Shown here in pieces: positions 45,621 through 57,035 of a DNA stretch of 64,000 bases. This DNA comes from Halichondria panicea. Taxonomy: Eukaryota > Porifera > Demospongiae > Suberitida > Halichondriidae. How positions within the stretch are numbered: the stretch's first letter is position 1; every line of letters begins with the position of its first letter. The position numbers and the translations under genes were made by a program. The stretch is taken from positions 10,836,632 through 10,900,631 of the forward strand of contig NC_087377.1 of the NCBI RefSeq assembly GCF_963675165.1, read 5' to 3'. The notes beneath the pieces are model-generated. The model worked only from the letters and a program-made list of their open reading frames with translations, had not been told where the DNA came from and searched no databases.

Positions 45621-46758
45621 GAAGTTTAATACAAGAACTAACCTTCTCTTTCTGTGGTTTCTAGTATCTTTAGGTGATAAAGGGGGTGATCGTAAAAAAA
45701 GCAAGAATTGACTGCAGGCCTCATCAACATGGTAACTCAGTTCAATACTACACACACTTTTTCAATTTCGTTACCTTAATGTTACTATTACAGACAGGTA
45801 GTAATTTTAGCGTTTTTAGATTTTTCTCTGTTTTTAGGGTAGATATATAATTATATTAGTACATAGATTATAGCACATATATAATTATAGGAAATGCTAA
45901 TCCAATTAATGTGTATCAACACACTACAGCTGACAGTAGTTATGACCATTGTAAGTTTGTAACACATTGGCGTAAGGCACTCTGTGCATGTCAACTTTCA
46001 ACTACATGTAATTATGAGACAAGCATGTAAACAAAATGCTATGTTGTAGGAATGGTATGATGTCGTTGCGTACTGAGTTAAATTAATGTTATCGACATTC
46101 ACAAAAGTTAAGGGTAAATCCATTTAGGTGTAAGCGGGGGTGATTGTAAAAGTGTGTAACTAGCTATCAATTATCTCCAGAAACTAAAGTCTTTCTTTGA
46201 ACCTTAGCCATTAGATATTCTTCAAATCTCTCCTTAACTGCTAAAAACTAGCAATTTTGGATGTGCAGATATCTAATCACAAGACTAACTAAGTCCCAAA
46301 GTTTAGCCAGAAAACGTTGGTCTTTCTCTCCCTAACCAATTAGTGCGATTATATATATACACACTAAAAACTATAACAATTAATCATCACAAACCCACCA
46401 CCACAGCTTATGTTGCCATCGAAATATTTTTGGATATGCTGTAGCTTATTCATTCACCTACACAATGCCGGGTATCCAATGCAATCATAGGAATAATATT
46501 ACTACTCACAAATTGGTGGTAATTTACTCTCTATAATTATATAGAGACATGGTTGAGCCCTTGAGCCACTAATAGTCAGCCAATATGAGTGCATGTGTGT
46601 GTACTGTAACAGTTAGTGTTTTATTGAGCTTACTTACAATGTCATGTAGATCTATACATATATATACATGTACATACTAGTTTCTTTATAGCTAGATCTA
46701 TACTAGGTATGAGTACTATAGTGTGTTATAGATGCTATACAACTGGTTATTTAGAGGT
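45621..46758. other. intergenic stretch 3' of the large membrane protein
   Basis: AT-rich, with the TAGTAATTTTAGCGTTTT segment near 45799 that also occurs near 32470. No gene is supported. Confidence 0.45.
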
Positions 46759-49700
46759 TTAACTAGAGGCCTCTAATAGTGGTTCCTTAAGCTCCACAAT
46801 AGTGAATGTTGGCTTGCTTGTTGTGTTTGAGCCCGTTAGGATGTATGGGTCCAAATGACATGTTTCTTTTTGTGGTTTTGAAGATAATGCGCCAGCTCTT
46901 TTTATGAGCTTCTTGAAAGCTGGGTACTTTAAGCAGAAATTGTAACAGTGATAAATTAATATCAGTAAGCATACAGCAAATGCACTGCCGACCATGCAAG
47001 ACGTAAGAATAGCTTGCCCCTTGATTTTATGTGTTTTGTTTGAAAGAAGAAATTGTGAGGACAATGTGAGAACTAGCAGATTACCGAGAAAGAATAGTTC
47101 AAGACAATTTTGGAGTTTGTTTCGATAGACCTTTGTTATTTGGAGCGTCATAGACATTAGCAATACCAGAGAAAGTACGAGGCTTATTAAGAATAAGTTT
47201 ACGGCTTTGTTTCTAGTCACATTCAAAGCCACAGCAGTTAGAATAACCAGTCTAATGAGTAGTTGAAGTCCACTCCAATAGCGAATGTTATTTTTGTATG
47301 GTCCCTGATAGGCATCTAATAGAGGTTTCACTTTGTTGACCCATCGCAGTGGCTTGTGATGTGAGTATCGCTGGAGAAATGGTGCCGTTAATAGCAAGAT
47401 GGTGAATGGCAGTATGTGAGCTAATAATGTGACAAGCCCAACAATAAAGAGCAAGCTGTGTGGCCACTCTAGGAATTGGTACCTGCCATCAAGCAGCCAG
47501 AGAGTGGTGGGTGTGCCGTTGACGTTTGTGAGCGTGATTGGTGAAAATGTATCGAATGTTGTTCGTAACAGTTTAGCATACGATAGTAGGAAGAGTGTAG
47601 CTAGAACTGATACTGTGTTTGAGCCAGTCCATTTAGAAACGGTAATAGAGTATCTACTGATAACAATCAGTAAACCTACCAATGCCCAAATGTACACAGG
47701 GAAGACAAACTGCAACCAAGTTTTGTAGTATGTGTTTAGCCCTTCCACAAAGCATGTTTCTATTCCTAGGTCGAGATTTAGCCAAGCAACAAAAATGGAG
47801 AGAACATATATAGGTTTACTGTTGCTGTTAGCTGGATAGAAAGTAGTTTGTGTTGCTCCTACAATATTTGCATAGAAGATGAGACCATTGATAGTTCCTG
47901 TAGAAACAGTTAGGTTGCATTTAAGCAATACAACAATCAACACAACTCCAGCAAGTGCAAACGGTATGAGTAGGAGAAGGTAGACATTGGAGCATTTCTT
48001 ACACTGGGATGTACCTAAAACTAGACTGAGACCTGGTGGACAAGTTCCACACAGGATACCAGTGCGATTGAAGTCACACTGCTCGTGCTGATTACGTGGA
48101 TCAATGGTAGTGTAATTGCTTTTACAGTAGTCAAATGGGCAAGTTTGATGTGCAGTGACATGTCCACCATAATTACCAACCCACATTGACAAGGCTTTGT
48201 GCAATTGTCCATCAGTTACGCTGCAAGTTACACCCTTTTCAATGAGATGGCTGGTACAAATGCACTTCCCAGTGTTACTGTCTTGTATAAAGCCAGGCAG
48301 GCAAGCTTCTATCCAAACATCAATTATCACTGGAATCACTTTTTTCTCCCAATTATATAGTTCCACAATTGAATCTTGAATTGTCAAAAACAATGATACA
48401 GTAGCTTCAGTTTCAAATGTATCGATTGAGTAGGATACATTTTTGCACTCTAAACCTAAATCTTTAACTTTCCAAGTGTCTGCAATGCTGTTGTTAGTGT
48501 TTTTCAAATCTGCTCTCACAATGCAAGGAGAAGAATAATTGTACTGACCAACGCACACAAGTGGGACTTGAAAAATTTCCCCAGGGAAAGTCCTAATCTT
48601 TAACGAGTGTGAGCAACTATGTGTTTGTGGGAAATCTATAGAACAAATGCACACTTTGTTTGGAGGAGAGGAAATTGCTGAGGATGTGTTTATTTCAGCA
48701 ATGTAGACTTTCGACCAAAAACTTAATGGGCAATTTTCAAGATTTCCACCAAAAACTGAATTTCCTCCAAATTTGGCTGTGTTATCCATCATTGTAACTA
48801 CGGTGTTATCCATCACTTGTGTGCTAATAAAGCATTTGTCTTGTATTCCACAACTGTGCCTGATTGCAATACCTCCACCTACACCATCAGCCTTGTTTCC
48901 ATTAACAATAAGATGATTGAATGTCTGTTCGTCAAATTCGAGAAAACTAGTATGAATTGTTTGTAAAACTGAATTGGTAATTTTGATTGAGCAGTCAAAA
49001 AAGATTCCACCTCCATCTGATTTTATAGCAGAATTATTTTCGATGTTAACGATGCCAGATATTGTTAGCCATGATTCAAAAAGGTACAAAGCTCTGCAAG
49101 TGTTGTTCACCATACTCACATTACTAAGCAGAAGTCCCTCTTGCCTATGAATAACAATAACACTACCTTCTGTGTCACCATGGCTGTTTGTTGTAGCAAC
49201 CTGGAAGATTGAGTTACCTTCAAATTTTGAATTTTTGATTTGACTAGTGTGACGCGTTTTAGATCTAAAATAAAATGCTGCTCCACTTTTAGCTTTATTT
49301 GCTGAGAATATACAGTCCTGGACTTCGTACAAATACTCAACAATGAATATAGCTCCGCCATATTTGGCAGCTGAGTTAAGTATAAAAGTAGTTTTAGATA
49401 TGACAATTTCAGTGTCTTTGATGTATGTAGCACCGATATTATCGTCTTCAGACACATACATTGCACCACCATCAGTAATTGCTGTGTTGCCAAAGAAAAC
49501 AGACCTGATAATTCTTACTGTAACACCGTAATTATAATATTGAGAATAAAGATAACGATGGGTAGAGGTATGAAAACCCGGCCAGTATGAGCTCTGAAAT
49601 CTAAATGAAGAGAAAAGATTTTGTGAATGTAAGAACTCAGTAAAACTCTTGTAATCCTCTAGTTTCACTAGTACAATCATTCCTCCACCAACAATCGCTT

Positions 49701-50652
49701 GGTTATTGCTAAATGTGCAATTTTCTATGTCAAGATGAATACTGTGTTTGAATGAATCAATCACGATTGCCAGACCACCTGAAGTGCATCCATGAAAGTC
49801 TTGTGCATTTCTTTCGTGACAGTTTCCAATGCCATTTGAAAAATTGGAATTTACGATTTGAATGCTGCTGCTGCTGCTTTTTTCTTTGTAGGCGTTAGTG
49901 AAGGCGTTAGTGACAAGAATGTATGCATTTCCTCCCATCATCTCTTTGTTCTGTTCATTGTTGCTACCATTTATCATAACATGATCAATCTGTAATTTCC
50001 ACTTTTCATATTCGCCGAAGTTAATTACTAGCAGACCAACTCCTAAACTGTTGCTAATTGTGATGTCACTGGCTGCCATCTCTGGTACGTTCATGACACC
50101 GATTGAGGCTGTTGTCTCCACTAGTAAACTCATCTCCTTTCTCGGGAGATGGAGGCCATAACCACAATTTTGTATCTCAAAGTGTTTCAATGATAGTGAC
50201 GAGACACGAAAGAACAAGAAACTAATCGCAAATCCTTGTGCACAGTCAATCAGAACTTGCTCTACCCCTCCTTGAGACACATTGAATTGAGCAGGTAGAC
50301 CAGCAACAACTGCTGATACATGAACGTCGACGTCTGAATCCTTTCCATTCAGCTCTCCGATGATAATCCAACCTCTTTCACGAGGAATGTGAATACCCGG
50401 CAGAAAATTCAATGTTATGTTTCTGTTTCCATTGATACTTGCATTACCTGTGGTGGCATTTGATACAAGGTCAGATATAGTCACACACTGGTCTTGGGGT
50501 ATGGAATGAGGACACACTGACATTGTATCCGGTCTCACCCAGTACTCAATAGCTATTTTAAGTCGACCATCATCATCGTAAACCCATGAGGGAAGAGGAT
50601 ATGTTAAAAACAAAAAGATTATTGTCGACGCAAATAATTTTTTTCCCAGCAT
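46759..50652 (-). CDS. large beta-helix, Cys-rich, multi-pass membrane protein (about 1297-1318 aa)
   Basis: This is one uninterrupted exon. The frame opens at 50715, but the Met at 50652 directly precedes a good signal peptide (MLGKKLFASTIIFLFLTYPL) and is preferred. Numbering from 50715, residues about 65-700 are Asn/Ser-rich repeats with short hydrophobic strands (IENCTFSNNQAIVGGGM, SVFFGNTAITDGGAMYV), typical of a right-handed parallel beta-helix. Residues about 803-905 are Cys-rich (CDFNRTGILCGTCPPG). About nine or ten membrane helices follow (910-1265), including NLDLGIETCF and VSVLATLFLLSYAKLLRTT. I recall similar architecture as a multi-gene family in sponges, cnidarians and choanoflagellates, without a known function. 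The C-terminal ~50 residues are probably cytoplasmic. Ligand binding by the helix and signalling or transport by the membrane part are inference. Confidence 0.8.
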   Translation of the reverse strand: MLGKKLFASTIIFLFLTYPLPSWVYDDDGRLKIAIEYWVRPDTMSVCPHSIPQDQCVTISDLVSNATTGNASINGNRNITLNFLPGIHIPRERGWIIIGELNGKDSDVDVHVSAVVAGLPAQFNVSQGGVEQVLIDCAQGFAISFLFFRVSSLSLKHFEIQNCGYGLHLPRKEMSLLVETTASIGVMNVPEMAASDITISNSLGVGLLVINFGEYEKWKLQIDHVMINGSNNEQNKEMMGGNAYILVTNAFTNAYKEKSSSSSIQIVNSNFSNGIGNCHERNAQDFHGCTSGGLAIVIDSFKHSIHLDIENCTFSNNQAIVGGGMIVLVKLEDYKSFTEFLHSQNLFSSFRFQSSYWPGFHTSTHRYLYSQYYNYGVTVRIIRSVFFGNTAITDGGAMYVSEDDNIGATYIKDTEIVISKTTFILNSAAKYGGAIFIVEYLYEVQDCIFSANKAKSGAAFYFRSKTRHTSQIKNSKFEGNSIFQVATTNSHGDTEGSVIVIHRQEGLLLSNVSMVNNTCRALYLFESWLTISGIVNIENNSAIKSDGGGIFFDCSIKITNSVLQTIHTSFLEFDEQTFNHLIVNGNKADGVGGGIAIRHSCGIQDKCFISTQVMDNTVVTMMDNTAKFGGNSVFGGNLENCPLSFWSKVYIAEINTSSAISSPPNKVCICSIDFPQTHSCSHSLKIRTFPGEIFQVPLVCVGQYNYSSPCIVRADLKNTNNSIADTWKVKDLGLECKNVSYSIDTFETEATVSLFLTIQDSIVELYNWEKKVIPVIIDVWIEACLPGFIQDSNTGKCICTSHLIEKGVTCSVTDGQLHKALSMWVGNYGGHVTAHQTCPFDYCKSNYTTIDPRNQHEQCDFNRTGILCGTCPPGLSLVLGTSQCKKCSNVYLLLLIPFALAGVVLIVVLLKCNLTVSTGTINGLIFYANIVGATQTTFYPANSNSKPIYVLSIFVAWLNLDLGIETCFVEGLNTYYKTWLQFVFPVYIWALVGLLIVISRYSITVSKWTGSNTVSVLATLFLLSYAKLLRTTFDTFSPITLTNVNGTPTTLWLLDGRYQFLEWPHSLLFIVGLVTLLAHILPFTILLLTAPFLQRYSHHKPLRWVNKVKPLLDAYQGPYKNNIRYWSGLQLLIRLVILTAVALNVTRNKAVNLFLISLVLSLVLLMSMTLQITKVYRNKLQNCLELFFLGNLLVLTLSSQFLLSNKTHKIKGQAILTSCMVGSAFAVCLLILIYHCYNFCLKYPAFKKLIKRAGALSSKPQKETCHLDPYILTGSNTTSKPTFTIVELKEPLLEASS

Positions 50653-51114
50653 ACTTGGTTCAATCGATGTACGTTGTCTTGAATAACGTAAATTATAGTA
50701 CACCAGTGAATGCAAGCTATCACACAGGACAGTTTAGCTGAACTACAACGAGTTGAGTTACTACTGTGAATTAAAATTAACAAGCATGGGCTATTCACTA
50801 GATTCTAAGTCATGACACCATGCATGAAACAAAAGCTATTATGACTGAAAGCATAAGCTGATAATAACTGATAACTATAAATGTACATGCCATTACTTTC
50901 ACTTTACAATTGGGCCTTATTCCCAATGCCATTCAGTATCAAAACCATTGGCAATGGTTTTGATATCTTGCTCTTTAAATGTAATTTGGATGTAGGGAAG
51001 TTTAATATAGATATTCATGTGTATCATAATTAGCAGGCAGTCCCAAATGATATGCTTAGATTCTATTCTGGGTATGGCCTATAATTATATAGCAAAGGAA
51101 AAATCTAAATTTCC

Positions 51115-51300
51115 GGTACCATATCAGGATAGTGTAAAATTTCCTGTATATAATACTTTCCTTTATGTGTCCACACATCTCTTGAACTTCTTCAGGATTG
51201 GTAAAACTGTACGGGAAATTTTGCACTATCCTTCAGTATCTACAGTGCATCTAGCCTCGATTCCAGGCCGATAATTGGCCTTGAATCGAGGCTACAGTGC
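51115..51300. repeat. two small inverted repeats
   Basis: AGGATAGTGTAAAATTTCC near 51128 pairs with GGAAATTTTGCACTATCCT near 51213. TAGCCTCGATTCCAGGCC (about 51251) pairs with GGCCTTGAATCGAGGCTA (about 51275). The second hairpin motif recurs near 20203 and 63185. Confidence 0.7.
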
Positions 51301-51565
51301 ATCTCTAAGAGTAGAATACTGAAATAGGTGAGTAGTTGTACTTAAATGTATTTCAAGATTAAAGAAATTGTGCTGATACCATTGTAGCTACTAATTTTGG
51401 CGGATTTGAGCAAATTCATTACCACAATATATCTCACAAGTTTTAAGGTTGAATGGAAAGTTTGGAGTGTCAGATACAGATGAAAAAAGGGCTAGCTTGC
51501 TTAGCATACTCTCAAAAGTACATTACATTATACAGAAGTACATTAGAAAAAAAAGAAAAACTAGT

Positions 51566-52058
51566 GGACCAGGTGGGCCTTGTTGTCCCTGTGCTCCTGG
51601 TGGGCCTTGTTGTCCCTGTGCTCCAGGTGGGCCTTGTTGTCCCTGTGCTCCAGGTGGGCTTGTTGTCCCTGTGCTCCACGTGGGCCTTGTTGTCCCTGTA
51701 CTCCTGGTGGGCCTTGTTGTCCCTGTGCTCCAGGTGGGCCTTGTTGTCCCTGTGCTCCAGATGGGCCTTGTTGTCCCTGTGCAGCTGGTGGGCCTTGTTT
51801 GTCCCTGTGCACCTGGTGGGCCTTGTTGTCCCGGCCTGTGCACCTGGTAGGCCTTGTTGTCCCTGTGCTCCAGGTGGGCCTTGTTCAGTGTCCCTGTGCT
51901 CCATGTGGGCCTTGTTGTCCCTGTGCAGCTGGTGGGCCTTATTGTCCCTGTGCTCCAGGTGGGCCTTGTTGTCCCTGTGCACCTGGTGGGCCTTGTTGTC
52001 CCTGTGCTCCAGGTGGGCTTGTTGTCCCTGTGCACCTAGTAGGCTTTGTTGTCCCTTA
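51566..52058 (-). repeat. 27-bp minisatellite encoding collagen-like Gly-X-Y on the minus strand
   Basis: About 18 units of GGTGGGCCTTGTTGTCCCTG plus TGCTCC(A/T). On the minus strand a unit reads GPPGAQGQQ, a perfect Gly-X-Y nonapeptide. Several units carry small insertions or deletions (for example near 51655, 51800, 51830 and 51885), so no frame stays Gly-X-Y throughout. It is either a decaying collagen exon or a repeat seeded from one. No propeptide or flanking exon was found. Confidence 0.8.
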
Positions 52059-52262
52059 ATTTTTTAATTGCGTTTCATTATTAGCGCGTACTTAATTTAT
52101 ACAAATTCACTAAAATTCGCTAAAATTAGCCTGTTTACAATAGTAACAATAAGGTAGTGTATATATACACATGCAATACATAATATTATTGTCAAGATGC
52201 TTCCTATCACTGGAGGAAATAAGATTATATAACAATAGTGCCTGGAGGATAATAATATTAAA

Positions 52263-52450
52263 ATGAAAGCACCGTGGGTGCTGATGCCTCTGTGGAGGTG
52301 CCAAAACTATATAACATAAAACTACTAATAGCTAGCTTTTATACACACATTGATTATGATTGCACAGGGAAACTCAAATAGTGGGTAATGATCGACAATG
52401 ATTGTTAGTTAAAAACGATTGATGCCAAAAGTTCAGGTCTAAAATTAAGC
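52263..52450 (-). repeat. GCCTCGG-family fragment
   Basis: It runs from GAAAGCACCGTGGGTGCTGA to GCCAAAAGTTCAGGTCTAAA, in the same orientation as 45366-45520 and 63827-64000. Confidence 0.7.
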
Positions 52451-52481
52451 AGTCATAAAACCATAACAGTATATTTAACAG

Positions 52482-52742
52482 ATGACCAATACACCACATA
52501 CATACATTTACATGTACATACCGGAGTTAAAGACAGACTTCACAGTAACTAAGACTGGCTGCATTCTTACCAGAAGTTCGATGAAGAGAGACCCGGTCTC
52601 CCACAGCAACCACCACGCTCAAGGAGGAACCAGCCAATGCCAGGGACGTGGTGGTGAACGTAGTAGTCCTAGTCCTGGTGCTGGTGGCAGAGGAGCTGGT
52701 GGTGTTGTAGGTAGCACGGAGGTGCCACCAGGTCCACTGTAG
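52482..52742 (+). CDS. Gly-rich open frame related to the 61.3-62.0 kb repeat region
   Basis: An 86-residue frame with a Gly/Arg/Ser-rich end (GRGGERSSPSPGAGGRGAGG). The sequence after its stop (GAGCTACAAGCACACAGAAA) matches sequence following the 63-bp repeats near 61955, so the two loci are related. It may be a remnant of an RGG-like low-complexity protein. The short length, lack of a clear start and partial match make coding status doubtful. Confidence 0.25.
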   Translation: MTNTPHTYIYMYIPELKTDFTVTKTGCILTRSSMKRDPVSHSNHHAQGGTSQCQGRGGERSSPSPGAGGRGAGGVVGSTEVPPGPL

Positions 52743-52957
52743 GAGCTGCCACCAGACCTGGAGGAGTTGGAGATAGCAGTCCAGGAGCCGGAGCAGGAGC
52801 TACAAGCACACAGAAAAGAAACACCTGTGGTTTGTGATGAGATTGTTTATATAAGCAACCAACAACTGATTAGTAATACAGCAAATTTAAAACAGCAAAA
52901 CAGTCATTTGAACATCCATGAATACATAATTATGCCTCCTCTCGAACGACAATTTTA

Positions 52958-53146
52958 GGAAATTTAGTAATTTTCGGGGACAAAATAATCGTGGTTTAGC
53001 AATATTTAGACGTTTCGTAGATAACATTTTAGTGGTTGTGCTGATTTGCACTGCAGGTAAAGGTAATCAAGGTCGCTTCATTCGTGGTCAGAGCTTCAAC
53101 CCACGAAAACGAATATTTTGTCCCCCGAAAATTACCAGCTATACAA
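52958..53146. mobile_element. CCGTATAGCGGG-family MITE, degraded 5' end
   Basis: It contains TTTTCGGGGACAAAATAATC and ends CCCCCGAAAATTACCAGCTA. The interior matches 42531-42719 (AAGGTCGCTTCATTCGTGGT). The left terminus has lost the CCGTATAG motif. Confidence 0.75.
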
Positions 53147-53311
53147 TATAATTATGACTGAACTGATATATTTTATGCACAAACCTATACGATTTCCTTG
53201 AGGCTTCTAATTACCGTCCTCTGGGTAGAGCCTCTTGACAAGCCCAAAGCAACAGTCTGCATGGTGAAAACTTAGTGTGCCCGGCCCAACTACGACAAAC
53301 AATTAAGAAGA

Positions 53312-54222
53312 TTAATTGGTGGCAGTGTGGCGGTTGGTTGTTGAGCGCCATAGCACGTATACTGTACATGGTGTTGTTCTTATTCTGCCCTGAACAGTTG
53401 TTGGCATGAAGACATACTGTAACACTGTCTTCTCACCTGTAAACAGCATAAGTATTGGTTCCTTCGTTACAGTTTGACTTATGTGTATTATAAGAAATCT
53501 GAGGATCTCACCTAGGCCATGGTTATCAAAGCAGTACCTGTAGTGTAGCTGGCTAACTACGATGTTCACCTCCTTGCCACAGTTTCCTGCCTCGTCACAG
53601 GGGAAGTTCACCTGGCACCTTGTATCAAATAAAGAGCATTTCTTTGGTACCAGAAAGTTGATGTGACCAGGTTGGGGGGTTGCTGGGATAGTGTACCTGC
53701 ATGTGAAATAATAAATAGCAATGACATGGTAAATTGCAACGCATTGTCAAAAGGAAATGTTATAAATGTACTATGTAAACGGAACTTGATATAATTATTG
53801 GGCGCTACTGTACATATACTGAGTAAAGTAATGTCCCTCAGAACTAAAAGCCTGTCATTCACCAGCTTCAGATTTAATCTGAATACTTAGGAGTTCCCGT
53901 CTTTTTCTTACACCACTTTCGAATTAGACGATACGAACATACTAAAGATATACTACGGAAGCAGTACGGGGAATTTTTTATTTACAGCTAGTGTATGCTA
54001 GACAACTCACTATTAGTGTGTGAGAGTAGTCCACCTCCGAGATGGTGTGGTGTAAGTCGGTCATGGCTTGTCTTATATATAGCACTGCGTCCAAAACTAG
54101 AGGTGTGGTCAACACTGGCAGCCACTGACGATTGACGACAGCATACACCTGACTAGCTAGCAGCTGCATGGTGAGGGTGGGAACACGAGAGGAGACCAGG
54201 TAGCTTCGTCTTGTACGTAGAT
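53312..54222 (-). CDS. unrecognised multi-exon gene, 3' part
   Basis: Minus-strand exons 53696-53512 and 53436-53312 join with matching phase and GT-AG sites, linking HYRYCFDNHGL to GEKTVLQYVFMPTTVQG, and end in a stop at 53312. A further exon candidate, 54222-54011 (SYLVSSRVPTLTMQLLASQV), has a good acceptor and donor, but its phase does not fit the next exon directly, so an intermediate exon or decay is needed. The 53696-53512 exon holds several Cys (FPCDEAGNCGKE), suggesting a disulphide-bearing or metal-binding fold. I recognise no family. A degraded copy of the 54222-54011 exon lies at about 26000-26110. Confidence 0.4.
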
Positions 54223-54299
54223 CTGCATGTGAGTGTGAGTTTGTGTGGAGTGTGATTGTGTGTGTTTGGTGTAAGTACAAAGCTAACTGGATTGGCGAG

Positions 54300-56300
54300 G
54301 CCGCTGAAGTGTACTACAAAAGAATGTTAAAGGTTGCTAGTCCAGAAGTTTTGATCTTTTAATTTCTGATATGTGGGTAGCTCAAGGAGAGGCGAGACCA
54401 CTCCCACGCGGAGTCCAGGTAATAATTATTATTATCACAAAGCACGCAGTTAAACAGGGAAGTTAACTTATTTTTTGGGTTATATTAGGCACTTCAATAA
54501 TTTCAGCTGCAGTATAGTAGTATTCAGCAAACAATAGCCCACATGATTGTGATCGTGATGACGGTATTGTTCTTTGTCTTCTCTATTCTGAGTTAGATTA
54601 TTGCAGCTCTTTACTGTTTACAGTTTTACCTGTGTTTGGTACTTGCGTGAGAGGATCATGTGATTCCTCTATCTGGATTTCATCTTACTTTATATGTACC
54701 TAGACTTAGTGTTTGTTGTACAAGTACATACTTGTAGCATTGCAGAAGCAGATTGCAGAAACTGCTTCTGAATGTGGATTATGTCGCCTTAAGGCAATCA
54801 AAATTCTGCCAAATAATAATGCAGGGGGAAATTAAAAACTGTATCTGGGTAAAGATATCACAATTCACTGAGAAATTGTTTTAGGCTGTTGCCTGCTTCC
54901 AAAGATGATAGATTCCAGCTCATCTAACAAGGCATCTAACAGCCTTTCTTGAACTGCTCTAACTCCAAAGTTGCATCTAACAATGAGATAGCTTCTCCCT
55001 TAATTATCGACACGTTAGGGGATGGAGTGTACATGTTTAGGGCAATGTTAGTGATCATTACCGGCTATCAAAGTCAACACCACGCTGTTAGACAAGCCAT
55101 TGTAAAGCATATAAATTATGTGTGATTTCCAACATTTGTTCAATAATAAACATTGGTTGATGGATGTAGGTTACAATTAATGACATATATGGAGTCCTAC
55201 GTGAAGGACAAGCAAATGGACAAGGCATGCCAGGGGCGTTTCTAGAGATTGAAGCAGGAGGGTGCTCAAGAGTACAGAAAAAATTGGGTGCGCATAGCGA
55301 GCGCGATTTTACGCCCCTGCATTTATTTCGACGCATCTTTCATACATCCAGCTCCTCCCCCATGCAGCCTTGCAGCAAAAAGTACAGCACACTGCCCAAG
55401 AAAAGAGCGGCTCCTACTATTCTCTTCTAGAGCTTCTCTCTTCCATTCTAGTTCTGTTACTATGATACTAGACAAAGCATCTAGCTACAGTAATTTTTAT
55501 GTTATTACATGTGTATATATACATGTATTCTTGTAAATGACAATACAATGTATAATGTTGTAGTTTGTAGCCCAGAGCAATCTATAGTACCGGTACTATA
55601 GCTCATAGTTTCCTGCTAAATACACTCAAATGGGATCTAATACATGCATAGCGTGATAATAAGACATCATTATGTGTCAGTCATCTTGTAGGATCTCCAT
55701 GCACTATTCTCCTGGGGTACATCCTAGCAAAATGGTCAATCACTGCAATGGGGATGTCCAGTCATTCTAGTGTTAGTCATTGCTTCTCAGTATCTCTCAG
55801 TGGAGCAAGAGGTGACTGGGAGAGTGCAGAGGATCTTGATCAGCTATTATGCATTACATAAAGAATGGCAATACTGATTGCTTAGCTAGCTAGCTAGCTA
55901 CTGAGTGATAGGATTAGTTTCATGGTTGTCTGGGAGGACAGGGGGGTGCTCAAGCCCCCAAATATCCCCCCATTGTATACGCCACTGCATGCCTGGGGAA
56001 CTAACTAGGAGTTTTTTGCATTGGCCCATATCTGCTCGGGCGAAGGGTGTTTGTCTGCTCAACAATAGCAGGCAATGCATGGCTGTGTCACTGTCCCAGT
56101 AAAATTGACCCCAATATCAGCCCTCCCTGGGACAAAAAGGGTCTGTATATATGTATCACACCAGGAGCTTAGCCAGGATTTTTTTGGAAGAGGGGCAAAA
56201 CTTATCAGCCGCACAGCGCCGAAATGTTGACCGGAAGCCACGCCTCTTAATTATGACGTCATAATTATTATTTTGTTGGGTGTGGCCTGATGTATAGAAG
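54300..56300. other. intergenic stretch with repeat edges
   Basis: 54420-54750 matches 26380-26700. A GGGGCGTTTCTAGAGATTGA element edge lies near 55230. A GGGGGTGCTCAAGCCCCC hairpin at about 55942 precedes the ATACGCCACTGCAT edge near 55978. No gene is supported. Confidence 0.45.
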
Positions 56301-56702
56301 AAGCTACACAGCCAGAGGAGGTTGGACACGCATCATCATGACGCCTTCAGTCATGTGATAATTATAAACCTTTGTAGAATTCCTTTGAGGTCAAAGGTGA
56401 GAATGTAAAATCTTGTCAGTGCAAGTAAGAGCTAGAGAATGCTAAAGAGAAACAGATTAATGGTGCTCTGACCCCTCTGCTCATATAGATCATAATCCTG
56501 TTAAACAAAAATTGGAAAAGTGTCAAAAAAATCTAAATACTAGTCTAGATCCATCTTGGAATCTTTTCAGCAGTGTAGGGAAGGTGAGAGGGCGGTGGGA
56601 ATGCTCCTAGACCACTTCTGGCTACTTGCAGTGTCTCTGTACAGCCTACAAAACAGTGGAGCATCGAGGTGCCTAATGGTGCCTAATCGGCAATTTTAAT
56701 TA

Positions 56703-57035
56703 CCATACTTATTCGATTTAAAGCGACACTTTTAAATAATTACGAAGCCAGAGGTCGTTTCTTTTGGAGGTTGAAAAATTATGTTGAAGTCCTGGTGTCG
56801 CATATTTAGAGGGTCGCATCTAATTGGAGGTTATTCTACTGTCCTCGATTATAGGCCGCTTAAATTACATTGTTTCTTGCGGCCTGGAATCAAGGCTGTG
56901 GTTTGACCTCTATTTAGGACGCGACATAAAAAAATAATTGTGAACGCTGCAGTCGCTATTTTTAGAGGTCAGAAAATTGGAAAAGATCGAGGGTGTCGCA
57001 TATTTGGAGGGTCGCTTTAAATCGAATAAGTACGG
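56703..57035. mobile_element. TA-target MITE with TTATTCGATTTAAAGCGAC ends
   Basis: CCATACTTATTCGATTTAAA opens it and TTTAAATCGAATAAGTACGG closes it, with TA at 56701-56702 and 57036-57037. It is 333 bp, non-coding. It sits inside a larger inverted pair with core AGAGGAGGTTGGAC (about 56315) and GTCCAACCTCCTCT (about 57084). Confidence 0.8.

Noticed and set aside
46759-50652. Bacterial contamination, given the 4-kb intronless ORF
   Set aside because: Codon use and AT content match the neighbours, flanking DNA carries the same repeat families, and the membrane part resembles animal and choanoflagellate proteins.
51453-52067. Plus-strand frames up to 204 codons over the collagen-like array
   Set aside because: Leu/Cys/Val-rich periodic readings are antisense by-products. 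Only the minus-strand Gly-X-Y reading makes biological sense.
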